A stretch of DNA of 64,000 nucleotides from Flavobacterium antarcticum DSM 19726 (GCF_000419685.1 NZ_ATTM01000001.1:124001-188000), one strand, 5' to 3'; positions 42,990 through 51,554 are shown, numbered from the stretch's first letter. Numbers and translations: made by a program. The notes: generated by a model not told the origin, from the letters alone.

Positions 42990-44018
42990 TTATTTTATCA
43001 AGATACTTCTAAACTTGGTAATGTTTTTTAAGGCCATTCCCGTTCCACGAACTACAGCTCTTAAAGGATCTTCAGCAATGTAAACAGGTAAATCTGTTTT
43101 CTGAGAAATCCGTTTGTCTAATCCTCTCAACATTGAACCTCCACCGGCTAAATAAATTCCAGTGTTGTATATATCTGCTGCTAATTCAGGAGGCGTTTGC
43201 GATAATGTTTCCATTACGGCATCTTCAATTCGCTGAATCGATTTGTCTAAAGCTTTTGCAATTTCTCGGTAAGAAACCTCTACTTGTTTTGGTTTACCAG
43301 TCAATAAATCTCGACCTTGAACCGACATATCATCTGGTGGTGTTTCTAAGTTTTCAATAGCAGCACCAATTTCTATTTTGATTTTTTCAGCAGTAGCTTC
43401 ACCTACAAAAAGATTGTGTTGCGTTCGCATATAGTAAACGATGTCGTTTGTAAAAACGTCACCGGCAATTTTAACTGATTTGTCACAAACAATTCCACCT
43501 AAAGCGATTACGGCAATTTCCGTAGTTCCACCTCCGATGTCCACAATCATATTTCCTTTTGGTTGCATAATATCCACACCAATACCGATTGCAGCAGCCA
43601 TAGGTTCGTGAATTAAATACACTTCTTTACCATTTACACGCTCACACGATTCTTTAACGGCACGCATTTCTACCTCCGTAATTCCAGAAGGAATACAAAC
43701 AATCATTCGCAAAGCGGGAGTGAAAAGTCGCTTTTTCAACGCCGGAATACTTTTGATAAACATACTTATCATTTTCTCCGAAGCATCAAAATCAGCAATA
43801 ACCCCGTCTTTCAAAGGACGTATGGTTTTTATGTTTTCATGGGTTTTACCCTGCATCAAATTCGCTTCCTTACCTACGGCAATTATTTTACCCGAAATTC
43901 TATCTCGAGCAACGATGGACGGACTGTCAATCACGACTTTGTCGTTGTGAATAATCAGTGTGTTTGCGGTTCCAAGGTCAATTGCAATATCCTCGGTCAT
44001 GAAATCAAAAAATCCCAT
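42990..44018 (-). CDS. mreB: Rod shape-determining protein MreB
   Basis: MreB is the bacterial actin that guides elongasome movement. The 342-residue protein has the actin-fold motifs D-L-G-T-A-N-T (phosphate 1, about 14-20), D-I-G-G-G-T-T-E (phosphate 2, about 165-172) and A-G-G-G-S-M-L-R-G (adenosine, about 293-301). It lies 52 bp after purH and has its own -7 box at 44057-44064, so it can be transcribed independently. Confidence 0.98.
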   Translation of the reverse strand: MGFFDFMTEDIAIDLGTANTLIIHNDKVVIDSPSIVARDRISGKIIAVGKEANLMQGKTHENIKTIRPLKDGVIADFDASEKMISMFIKSIPALKKRLFTPALRMIVCIPSGITEVEMRAVKESCERVNGKEVYLIHEPMAAAIGIGVDIMQPKGNMIVDIGGGTTEIAVIALGGIVCDKSVKIAGDVFTNDIVYYMRTQHNLFVGEATAEKIKIEIGAAIENLETPPDDMSVQGRDLLTGKPKQVEVSYREIAKALDKSIQRIEDAVMETLSQTPPELAADIYNTGIYLAGGGSMLRGLDKRISQKTDLPVYIAEDPLRAVVRGTGMALKNITKFRSILIK

Positions 44019-44056
44019 ACTTTTATTGGGGGTTTAAGTTATTATAAATGAACGTG

Positions 44057-44064
44057 CAAAGTTA
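44057..44064 (-). promoter_or_regulatory. -7 box of mreB
   Basis: Minus-strand TAACTTTG (complement of 44057-44064) in the purH-mreB gap, 38 bp from the mreB ATG. The -33 region would fall in the end of purH and is weak. Confidence 0.45.
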
Positions 44065-44070
44065 AACAAA

Positions 44071-45597
44071 TTAATGTTTGAAATGACGTGTTCCTGTGAA
44101 AACCATTGCAACTTTATTTTCATTGCAATAATCAATGCTTAATTGGTCTTTTATAGAACCTCCAGGCTGAATTACCGAAGTTATTCCTGCATTTTTTGCC
44201 AATTCCACACAATCCGGAAAAGGGAAAAAAGCATCGCTTGCCATTGCAGCACCTTCTAAACTAAATCCAAAGTTTTTTGCTTTTTCAACAGCTTGATTCA
44301 AGGCGTCCACTCGCGAAGTTTGCCCGGTTCCTGAAGCAATTAATGTGCCGTTTTTAGCAAAAACAATCGTATTTGATTTTGTGTTTTTACAAATTTTAGA
44401 AGCAAATAATAAATCTTCAATTTGTGCTGCCGTAGGTTCCGTTGTAGTAACGGTTTTTAAATGCGCTTTAGTATCCGTAATATCGTTTCTCTCTTGAATT
44501 AACAGTCCGTTAAGACAAGTTCTGACTTGCTTTTTAGGAAGTGCCACTTCATTTTGAACCAATATGATTCGGTTTTTCTTTTCTTCTAAAACACTAATTG
44601 CTTCGTCGTCGTAAGAAGGAGCAATCACCACTTCGCAGAATAATTTGTTGATTTCTTGGGCTGTAGCCAAATCAATTCTAGTATTCGAAATCAAAACACC
44701 ACCAAAAGCTGAAGTCGGGTCGCAAGCCAGAGCGGCATTATACGCTTCACTAATTGTTGGTCGACTTGCTAAACCACAAGCATTATTGTGTTTTAAAATG
44801 GCAAACGTAGGTCCGTCATTTTTAAATTCGTTAATCAAGTTTACCGCAGCATCTACGTCTAATAAATTATTATAAGACAATTCTTTTCCGTGAAGTTTTT
44901 TGAACATTGCATCAAATTCTCCAAAGAAAAATCCTTTTTGATGTGGATTTTCTCCGTAACGCAACGTCTGTCCGTTTGCGATACTTTCTTTATAAAAAGT
45001 TTCCTCTTTATTGAAATAATTAAAAATTGCCGTATCGTAATGAGAAGAAGTATGGAAGGCTTTCGTAGCCAATAATTTTCTGTTTTCTAAAGTGGTAGCA
45101 CCATTTTGCTCGGTAATCATTTCCAACAATGTCGAATATTCATCCACCGAAGCAACGATAACCGTATCTTTAAAATTTTTGGCAGCAGCCCGAATCAATG
45201 AAATTCCACCGATGTCAATTTTCTCAATAATATCCGATTCATCAGCACCCGAAGTTACCGTTTTTTCAAAAGGATACAAGTCCACAATGACCAAATCAAT
45301 TTGTGGAATGTCAAATTCTTGCATTTGTTGAATGTCGCCTTCGTGGTCTTGACGGTTTAAAATCCCACCAAAAATTTTCGGGTGCAAGGTCTTCACTCTT
45401 CCCCCTAAAATCGAAGGATAACTCGTTACATCTTCCACGGCAACCACCGGAATCCCTAAGTTTTTAATAAAGTCTTCCGTTCCTCCGGTAGAGTAAAAAG
45501 TAACGTTTTGTTCGTGTAGTTTCCGAACAATTGGTTCCAAACCTTCTTTCGAAAATACCGATATCAAGGCCGATTTGATAGTTTTAGTTGTGCTCAT
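44071..45597 (-). CDS. purH: AICAR transformylase/IMP cyclohydrolase
   Basis: PurH carries out the last two steps of IMP synthesis: formylation of AICAR and ring closure. The 508-residue protein has an N-terminal cyclohydrolase domain (about 8-150; L-G-G-R-V-K-T-L-H-P-K-I near 64-75) and the transformylase domain (about 155-508; R-Y-G-E-N-P-H-Q-K, K-H-N-N-A-C-G-L and the end S-I-D-Y-C-N-E-N). It stands under a canonical promoter and precedes the mre operon. Confidence 0.97.
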   Translation of the reverse strand: MSTTKTIKSALISVFSKEGLEPIVRKLHEQNVTFYSTGGTEDFIKNLGIPVVAVEDVTSYPSILGGRVKTLHPKIFGGILNRQDHEGDIQQMQEFDIPQIDLVIVDLYPFEKTVTSGADESDIIEKIDIGGISLIRAAAKNFKDTVIVASVDEYSTLLEMITEQNGATTLENRKLLATKAFHTSSHYDTAIFNYFNKEETFYKESIANGQTLRYGENPHQKGFFFGEFDAMFKKLHGKELSYNNLLDVDAAVNLINEFKNDGPTFAILKHNNACGLASRPTISEAYNAALACDPTSAFGGVLISNTRIDLATAQEINKLFCEVVIAPSYDDEAISVLEEKKNRIILVQNEVALPKKQVRTCLNGLLIQERNDITDTKAHLKTVTTTEPTAAQIEDLLFASKICKNTKSNTIVFAKNGTLIASGTGQTSRVDALNQAVEKAKNFGFSLEGAAMASDAFFPFPDCVELAKNAGITSVIQPGGSIKDQLSIDYCNENKVAMVFTGTRHFKH

Positions 45598-45618
45598 TGT
45601 GTTGTAGTTTTAAGGGTG

Positions 45619-45649
45619 CAAAAGTAATGCAACTCTAACTTAAATTCAA
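45619..45649 (-). promoter_or_regulatory. Promoter of purH
   Basis: Minus-strand TTG (complement of 45647-45649), 20 bp, TACTTTTG (complement of 45619-45626): a complete Bacteroidota promoter 21 bp before the ATG. Confidence 0.75.
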
Positions 45650-45680
45650 CAGAATAGGAAAATAGTTTTTATTAAAGTTA

Positions 45681-45690
45681 TGGTAATTTA
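45681..45690. repeat. Left 10-bp direct repeat TGGTAATTTA
   Basis: An identical TGGTAATTTA is found at 46111-46120. The pair brackets the structured 420-bp element and could be a target-site duplication. Confidence 0.55.
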
Positions 45691-46110
45691 GAGCGAATTC
45701 CCGAAGCGTCGGGATGGGCTTTTTCAGCAACCCGTTTTCCCGCTATCCGTTACAATCTCCCGAGAAAAACGGGAGGATTTTCACTCCTATCGAGGCTATA
45801 AATGGTTCGATACTACCTTTAGTTTGTTTTACGCTTGCATTTTTACGTAGTATTTAAAATTTGCAATTCAGAAAAGAATACATTTTTGCCACGCGACAAC
45901 TTTTGAGGATGAAAAGTGTACTTTTTTACCTCCGCGAACGCTCGGGAAGGAAAAAAGTGTCAACATTGGGTCACGCGACGGCTTTTGAAGCAAAAAAGTT
46001 AACTTTCTTAAAGGCGCGGCAGCTCGGTAAGGAAAAAAGTATGCTTTTTTGTTTCCCGAGCTGTCGCGTGACCAAAAAGTATACTTTTTAGGAAGGCAAA
46101 AAGTCGATTT
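45691..46110. repeat. Non-coding palindrome-rich element, possibly inserted
   Basis: This 420-bp stretch is more GC-rich in patches than other spacers and is full of internal symmetry. Its left half has hairpins TCCCGA-AGCG-TCGGGA (about 45699-45712) and CTCCCG-N7-CGGGAG. Its right half has a series of near-palindromes of the form AAAAAGTNNACTTTTT separated by GC-rich linkers such as CACGCGAC and CTCGG. Short frames exist on both strands but read as low-complexity Lys/Phe/Ser peptides, mirror images of the same palindromes, so I do not call genes. It sits between the accD terminator and the purH promoter. I recall similar intergenic repeats in Flavobacterium genomes but cannot verify this here. 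Confidence 0.6.
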
Positions 46111-46120
46111 TGGTAATTTA
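46111..46120. repeat. Right 10-bp direct repeat TGGTAATTTA
   Basis: Second copy of the repeat at 45681-45690; it closes the structured element on the accD side. Confidence 0.55.
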
Positions 46121-46166
46121 CCCAAATTTTCAGTTATAAGAAACTATATTTTCAAAATATAAACGT

Positions 46167-46197
46167 CAAAAAAAAATCCTGACTTTCATCAGGATTC
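46167..46197 (-). terminator. Terminator of accD
   Basis: Minus-strand AATCCTGA-N6-TCAGGATT followed by a long T run; it lies directly after the accD stop codon. Confidence 0.85.
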
Positions 46198-46200
46198 TCT

Positions 46201-47055
46201 TTATCTCACTTCTTGATTTAAAATCAAATCGAGGTATAAGTTTATTTTGTTTTTCAACTCTTTTCTATGGGTAATGAAATCTAGAAATCCATGTTCCAAT
46301 AAGAATTCAGAAGTTTGAAAGCCTTCCGGTAAATCTTTTCCGGTAGTATCTTTAACCACTCGTGGACCAGCAAAACCAATCAAAGCACCTGGTTCAGAAA
46401 TATTAATATCACCAAGCATGGCGTAAGACGCAGTTGTTCCTCCAGTTGTAGGATCCGTACATAAGGAGATGTAAGGAATTTTAGCATCAGCTAATTGAGC
46501 TAATTTTGCAGACGTTTTTGCTAATTGCATCAATGAATAAGCCGCTTCCATCATTCGAGCACCACCAGATTTTGAAATCATCACAAACGGAATGTTATTC
46601 TTGATTGAATAATCAATACCTCTAGCAATTTTTTCTCCTACAACAGCACCCATTGAACCACCAATAAAAGCAAAATCCATACAGCAAACTACTAAATCTT
46701 TGCCTTTTGATTTTCCAACGCCGGTTCGAACAGCATCGGTAAGCTTAGTCTTATCTTGAGCTTCTTTTAAACGGTCTGAATATTTCTTAGTGTCCACAAA
46801 ATTCAACGGATCTTTCGAAGTTAATTTTGCGTCAAGCTCTTTAAATTTATTGTCGTCAAATAATATTTCAAAGTACTCTTTACTTCCAATCCGTACGTGA
46901 AAATCATCTTCTGGGCTTACATACAAATTTCGTTCTAACTCATCTGCATCTACCACTTTACCCGTTGGCGATTTATACCACAATCCTTTTGGAACGTCTT
47001 TTTTATCTTCTGTCGCGGTGGTAATTCCTTTTTCTGTTCTTTTAAACCAAGCCAT
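46201..47055 (-). CDS. accD: Acetyl-CoA carboxylase carboxyltransferase beta subunit
   Basis: AccD is half of the carboxyltransferase that makes malonyl-CoA for fatty acid synthesis. The 284-residue protein has the crotonase-fold core with [14 protein letters not shown] (about 122-135), [10 protein letters not shown] (about 161-170), L-C-T-D-P-T-T-G-G and [10 protein letters not shown]. The N-terminal zinc finger is altered: positions aligned with the four E. coli cysteines are Ser29, Gly32, Ser47 and Asp50, although the intervening E-L-E-R-N-L is conserved. It is probably a natural zinc-free form. A 78-bp repeat-containing gap follows fbaA. Confidence 0.96.
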   Translation of the reverse strand: MAWFKRTEKGITTATEDKKDVPKGLWYKSPTGKVVDADELERNLYVSPEDDFHVRIGSKEYFEILFDDNKFKELDAKLTSKDPLNFVDTKKYSDRLKEAQDKTKLTDAVRTGVGKSKGKDLVVCCMDFAFIGGSMGAVVGEKIARGIDYSIKNNIPFVMISKSGGARMMEAAYSLMQLAKTSAKLAQLADAKIPYISLCTDPTTGGTTASYAMLGDINISEPGALIGFAGPRVVKDTTGKDLPEGFQTSEFLLEHGFLDFITHRKELKNKINLYLDLILNQEVR

Positions 47056-47072
47056 GTTTCTTTGTTATTTTG

Positions 47073-47128
47073 GTTTAAGGTTTAAAGTTTAAGGTTACCG
47101 CAATAACTTTAAACTTTAAACTTTAAAC
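47073..47128. repeat. 25-bp inverted repeat built of TTTAAAC/G words between accD and fbaA
   Basis: Left arm 47073-47097 and right arm 47104-47128 pair at 23 of 25 positions around a 6-base loop. Each arm is itself three tandem TTTAAAG- or TTTAAAC-like heptamers. In the plus-strand RNA the two differences become G-U pairs. No U-tract, so it is not an ordinary terminator. Confidence 0.75.
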
Positions 47129-47133
47129 AATTC

Positions 47134-48201
47134 TTACAATGTGTTTACGTTATTCAAATCGGCGAAAGCCTGCTCTAAACGTGTATTGAATGTTACTTCA
47201 CCTTCACGAACCCATTTTCTTGGATCGTAATATTTTTTATTTGGAGAATCGGCTCCATCAGGACTTCCGATTTGTGTTTTTAAATAATCAATTTTTGAAA
47301 CCATATAGTCACGAACACCTTCTGTGTAGGCAAATTGCATGTCTGTGTCAATATTCATTTTGATCACTCCGTAACCAATTGCTTCTCTGATTTCTTCCAC
47401 CGTAGAACCAGAACCACCATGGAAAACAAAATCAATAGGATTGTCAATTGTTCCAAATTTCTTCTGAACGTATTCCTGAGAATTTTTCAAAATAACCGGA
47501 GTTAATTTTACGTTTCCTGGTTTGTAAACTCCGTGAACGTTTCCAAAAGCAGCTGCAATTGTAAAACGTGGACTGATTTTCATCAGCTCTTCGTAAGCAT
47601 AAGCAACTTCGTCCGGTTGTGTGTATAATTTTGAACTGTCAACATCAGAATTATCTACACCGTCTTCTTCACCGCCTGTAATTCCAAGTTCAATTTCTAA
47701 CGTCATGCCCATTTTTGACATTCTTGCTAAATATTTTTTGCAAAGCTCAATATTTTCTTCAATTGGTTCTTCTGAAAGATCAATCATGTGGGAACTGTAA
47801 AGCGGTTTTCCCGTTTTAGCAAAATGTTTTTCAGAAGCATCTAACAACCCGTCAATCCAAGGTAATAATTTTTTCGCGCAATGATCGGTATGCAAAATAA
47901 CAGTTGCACCGTAAGCTTCTGCCAAAGTATGAATGTGTAAAGCACCAGCAATTCCGCCTAAAATAGCCGATTGCTCTTCTGCATTTGACATTCCTTTTCC
48001 AGCATTAAATTGTGCTCCACCATTAGAAAACTGAATGATTACTGGAGCATTTAATTTTGCTGCCGTTTCCATCACACAATTCACAGTACTTGAGCCAGTA
48101 ACGTTTACAGCAGGTAATGCAAATCCTTTTTCCTTCGCATATCTGAAAATTTCTTGCACTTCATCACCAGTTGCAACTCCAGGTTTAATAGTATGAGCCA
48201 T
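47134..48201 (-). CDS. fbaA: Class II fructose-bisphosphate aldolase
   Basis: FbaA reversibly cleaves fructose 1,6-bisphosphate in glycolysis and gluconeogenesis. The 355-residue protein has H-T-D-H-C-A-K-K (about 105-112, zinc and catalytic region), E-L-G-I-T-G-G-E-E-D-G-V (about 170-181), F-G-N-V-H-G-V-Y (His ligand) and F-H-G-G-S-G-S (phosphate binding), with the length of class IIA enzymes. A -7 box at 48227-48234 precedes it; accD may be read from the same transcript. Confidence 0.97.
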   Translation of the reverse strand: MAHTIKPGVATGDEVQEIFRYAKEKGFALPAVNVTGSSTVNCVMETAAKLNAPVIIQFSNGGAQFNAGKGMSNAEEQSAILGGIAGALHIHTLAEAYGATVILHTDHCAKKLLPWIDGLLDASEKHFAKTGKPLYSSHMIDLSEEPIEENIELCKKYLARMSKMGMTLEIELGITGGEEDGVDNSDVDSSKLYTQPDEVAYAYEELMKISPRFTIAAAFGNVHGVYKPGNVKLTPVILKNSQEYVQKKFGTIDNPIDFVFHGGSGSTVEEIREAIGYGVIKMNIDTDMQFAYTEGVRDYMVSKIDYLKTQIGSPDGADSPNKKYYDPRKWVREGEVTFNTRLEQAFADLNNVNTL

Positions 48202-48226
48202 TTTATAAAAGTTTAAATTTAATTTA

Positions 48227-48234
48227 CAAAAATA
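48227..48234 (-). promoter_or_regulatory. -7 box of fbaA
   Basis: Minus-strand TATTTTTG (complement of 48227-48234), 25 bp before the fbaA ATG and only 12 bp from the tamL stop. No clear -33 TTG. Confidence 0.5.
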
Positions 48235-48245
48235 ATAATTCTAGG

Positions 48246-50789
48246 TTAGAAAGGGTAATTAATACCAATATTTAAAACCGAGTTGGAAAAGTTATAATCC
48301 CTAAACCATCTTTTCCCTATTTCATCCGATGGATTATAGGTTTTAAATCCTAAATCGAGACGAACGACAAAAAAACTAAAATCATATCGAATACCAAATC
48401 CAGATCCTACCGCGATCTCTTCAAAAGATTTGAAATCATTAAAAATCGCCGATTCATCTGTAGTGTCGTCTAGGACGTTCCAAATGTTTCCAGCATCAAT
48501 GAAAACCGCACCTTTAAAATTATTAACCAACTTAAAACGAAGTTCAGCACTAGCGGTAAGTTTCATATTTGCCTCGTTAAAATCATTGATCGCACCCGAA
48601 CTTCCTGGTCCTAAACTATAAGGTTGCCAAGCACGAATGTCGTTAGAGCCTCCAGCAAAATAACTTCTAGAAAAAGGAATATTAGTCGAATTTCCGTAAG
48701 GAACAGCAAGTCCAAAAAATCCACGAACGGCTAAAACTTGGTCTCTAGAAATGTTCCAATGTTTGATGTATTCAAATTCTCCTTTAATATATTGTGAATA
48801 TTGAACGTCAAATATCGTTTTTTTAGAAGTCTGAGCGTCAATCGTTTTAAACGCACTGGCGAATAAGGAAAGCGTATTTCCTGCCGACTCCAATTTCGTT
48901 TTAAACGAATAAAAATTATTATCAGTCAATCCGTTTTGTGTTGTCTTAGAAAACGTGTAGCTCGATGCGATAATTAAGTTGTTTTCGCTCAATCTGTTTC
49001 GGCGTTCGTTGATGCTTCGTACATCTTTATAGCCCGGATCAGCAGGTGTTAAAGAGGTCTGATTATTTAAAACATCGGTAATAAAAGCATTCGCTCCATC
49101 CGGAATTTGTAAGTTTTCATCTTGTGGAATATAATTTAAGTCTTGAGCTAAATTATTTAAGGCGTTAAAAGAAGTAGAGTACACATTGAAATAATTACCC
49201 ACATTGATATTATTGACATATTGTGCATTGAATAAATCAAAGCGTACGTTATTAAAACGTTTTGGATTCCAAATGTAAGTTAACGCTCCCGTGAAATTTT
49301 CTTTGTCCAAACCAATATTTTGCTGTTTTGCGAAACCCAAACTTAAATTAGTGGAAGGAATCATTCGTTTTGGGATAATTTTATCGGTATTAAACGGCAT
49401 TAAAATACGCGGAAAATTCAGTCTCGTATCGATACCGTATTCAGAGACGTTAAAAAAGGAATTATCTGGATTGGCAAAATCCCGGCTTGAACCAATATTT
49501 CCCCGTAAAGCAATGTCAAATGTTTCAGCACCGTTAAAGATGTTTCGAATGGTAAACGACGTGGAAGCTTCAATTCCAAAATCCTGAATATTGGAATGCG
49601 TAAAATCCAGCGAATATCCAAAACTGTATTTATCTCGAGGTGATAAATAAATATTTGCAATCAAGGAATGCTGCAAACTATCTCTTTCATCAATTTTATA
49701 CTGAATAGATGGTGCGTTAAATACTTTTAAATTGCTCAACGAACGTCTCGTTAAATTATTTACAAAGTCAGCATACTTGTAGCCAGGTGTGATGAAAACG
49801 GCATTAGTTATTGCTTTTGGTTTGTATTTTATTTTCTTGTAACTGTACAAATTAAAATTATTGTACGTCACAGAATCTTGTGGTTCCTTTATCGTGTTTT
49901 TTTCCGGATAATCAGTATAAATATTTACCTCGCTGATTTTATAAATTTTAAATTTTCTGGTAAATGTTGAATCGCCTTCACGCAACACTTCGTCTTTAAT
50001 CACAAGTTCAACATTCGTTTTTTGATTGGTATCGACAGTGTCAATGGTGTAATTCAAGTCACTTTGTTGAATGAAAAACACACCGTTGTTTCGAAATAAC
50101 GCAGTCAAACGTTCGCGTTCTAATTCGAAATTATCAGATTTGAATTGGTCACCCACTTTCAAAAACGAAACATTCTTATGTGCTTCATAAAGAGAATCCA
50201 CTTCTTCAGATGCGATTGCTTTATATAAAGAATCAATTCGGGACATTTTTCCTTTTGTCACGACATAATTTACTTGAGCTCTTTTATTTTTTAGCGTATC
50301 AATCGTAAAGCTGGTCTTAGTATCAAAATATCCTTTATTGAAAAAGTGTGATTTTAAACGCAACGTAGATTTGATATTTCTTGGATTTTGAACAATGACG
50401 GGAGCTTCACCTGTTTTTTCAAGAAAATTATGAATGCCTGAATACAGAAATGATTTCCCTTTTCGTTGGACTTGCTTTGCTGAAAAAAAACGGACTTGTC
50501 GCTCTAGTTTTTTCGGATTTGCCAGTAGATTTGCTTTGTATACCGAATCGTGATTTGGCTTAGCCAAATTATAAATATGCAAAGCAAGCGGAATGCCTAA
50601 AAGTCGGCCATTGGGTTGCTGATAAAGCAATTCGTGAATTTCGTCCTTTTTTTCTTTCTCTCCGTCAACGGTGATTGTGTTTTTAGTCAGGAGAAATTTA
50701 CCATCAGGAACACGTTTCACAGCATCACAAGCCGAAATAAATATTCCTATTAGAATAAATAATGATATTTTTGCAGTAGTTGTTTTCAA
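48246..50789 (-). CDS. tamL: TamL-type BamA-family outer membrane lipoprotein
   Basis: This BamA/TamA-superfamily protein has POTRA-like domains (about 40-380) and a 16-strand type beta-barrel (about 400-847). The barrel includes R-A-W-Q-P-Y-S-L-G-P-G near 715 and F-I-D-A-G-N-I-W near 775, and it ends in Y-P-F. It carries a lipoprotein signal with I-S-A-C, the hallmark of the Bacteroidota TamL proteins, which work with TamB in envelope biogenesis. A long open frame extends to 50843, but a minus-strand -7 box at 50808-50815 shows that translation must begin later; TTG at 50789 gives an ideal signal peptide (847 residues). Start choice is inference. Confidence 0.88.
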   Translation of the reverse strand: MKTTTAKISLFILIGIFISACDAVKRVPDGKFLLTKNTITVDGEKEKKDEIHELLYQQPNGRLLGIPLALHIYNLAKPNHDSVYKANLLANPKKLERQVRFFSAKQVQRKGKSFLYSGIHNFLEKTGEAPVIVQNPRNIKSTLRLKSHFFNKGYFDTKTSFTIDTLKNKRAQVNYVVTKGKMSRIDSLYKAIASEEVDSLYEAHKNVSFLKVGDQFKSDNFELERERLTALFRNNGVFFIQQSDLNYTIDTVDTNQKTNVELVIKDEVLREGDSTFTRKFKIYKISEVNIYTDYPEKNTIKEPQDSVTYNNFNLYSYKKIKYKPKAITNAVFITPGYKYADFVNNLTRRSLSNLKVFNAPSIQYKIDERDSLQHSLIANIYLSPRDKYSFGYSLDFTHSNIQDFGIEASTSFTIRNIFNGAETFDIALRGNIGSSRDFANPDNSFFNVSEYGIDTRLNFPRILMPFNTDKIIPKRMIPSTNLSLGFAKQQNIGLDKENFTGALTYIWNPKRFNNVRFDLFNAQYVNNINVGNYFNVYSTSFNALNNLAQDLNYIPQDENLQIPDGANAFITDVLNNQTSLTPADPGYKDVRSINERRNRLSENNLIIASSYTFSKTTQNGLTDNNFYSFKTKLESAGNTLSLFASAFKTIDAQTSKKTIFDVQYSQYIKGEFEYIKHWNISRDQVLAVRGFFGLAVPYGNSTNIPFSRSYFAGGSNDIRAWQPYSLGPGSSGAINDFNEANMKLTASAELRFKLVNNFKGAVFIDAGNIWNVLDDTTDESAIFNDFKSFEEIAVGSGFGIRYDFSFFVVRLDLGFKTYNPSDEIGKRWFRDYNFSNSVLNIGINYPF
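50766..50773 (+). promoter_or_regulatory. -7 box of the RNA methyltransferase gene
   Basis: TATTTTTG on the plus strand, inside the signal-peptide codons of tamL. It would start transcription near 50780, before the methyltransferase ATG at 50826. Confidence 0.45.
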
Positions 50790-50807
50790 ATGGGCCGAAA
50801 ATTTAAT

Positions 50808-50815
50808 CAAAAGTA
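50808..50815 (-). promoter_or_regulatory. -7 box of tamL
   Basis: Minus-strand TACTTTTG (complement of 50808-50815). A transcript starting near 50802 overlaps head-on with the methyltransferase transcript. Confidence 0.45.
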
Positions 50816-50825
50816 CATTATTTCT

Positions 50826-51554
50826 ATGGTTACTAAAAACCAAATAAAGTTAATCAGTAGTTTACATCAAAAAAAGTTTCGACAATCGAATCAACTCTTT
50901 ATTGCAGAAGGTGTAAAAGTGATTCAAGAACTCCTTGATGCACGTTTTGAATTGGAACATATTTACGAAACAACGCCAATGTTTAGTGGGTATTCTGATG
51001 ATAAAATTTCGTTGATTTCCGATGATGAGCTTAAAAAAATGAGCGCATTGACTGTTCCAAATAACTGTTTGGGAGTTTTTAAAATTCCGCCGGCAAAAAC
51101 TTTTGAAGAGCGAGGCTTGATTGTCGCTTTAGACAGTGTTCGCGATCCAGGAAATTTAGGAACGATTTTGCGAATTTGCGATTGGTTTGGCATCAGCCAA
51201 ATTATTTGTTCGCCAGATACCGTAGATATTTACAATCCCAAAGTGATTCAAGCAACGATGGGTTCCATCGCTCGGGTAAATTGTGTATATTCGGATTTAT
51301 TGCCCATACTTCAAAAGACAAATTTACCCGTTTTTGGAACATTCATGGACGGCGAAAATATTTATAAAATGGATTTGCCACAAGAAGGAATTGTTGTGAT
51401 GGGAAATGAAGCTAACGGAATTTCTGTAGCGATTGAAAACGCGATTAAAAGTAAAATTGCGATTCCTCGTTTTGGAGATTTGCAAAAAACGGAAAGCTTA
51501 AATGTAGCCACTGCGACTGCACTAATTTTGAGTGAATTTCGCCGGAAAATATAA
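50826..51554 (+). CDS. TrmH/SpoU family RNA 2'-O-methyltransferase
   Basis: SPOUT-class enzyme that probably methylates a ribose in rRNA or tRNA. Read from ATG 50826 the protein has 242 residues: an L30e-like substrate-binding N-terminal domain (about 1-95; R-Q-S-N-Q-L-F-I-A-E-G) and the SpoU domain with motifs R-D-P-G-N-L-G-T (about 106-113), M-G-N-E-A-N-G-I and S-L-N-V-A-T-A-T-A. An in-frame ATG at 50790 would add 12 residues not expected in the family. RlmB-like, but the target is uncertain. Convergent with porT, 2 bp apart. Confidence 0.9.
   Translation: MVTKNQIKLISSLHQKKFRQSNQLFIAEGVKVIQELLDARFELEHIYETTPMFSGYSDDKISLISDDELKKMSALTVPNNCLGVFKIPPAKTFEERGLIVALDSVRDPGNLGTILRICDWFGISQIICSPDTVDIYNPKVIQATMGSIARVNCVYSDLLPILQKTNLPVFGTFMDGENIYKMDLPQEGIVVMGNEANGISVAIENAIKSKIAIPRFGDLQKTESLNVATATALILSEFRRKI

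Noticed and set aside
45861..46125. Open frames of about 76 and 85 codons on opposite strands between purH and accD
   Set aside because: Both read low-complexity Lys/Phe/Ser-rich peptides that arise from the same palindromes; no start signals or family features. Treated as part of the non-coding element.
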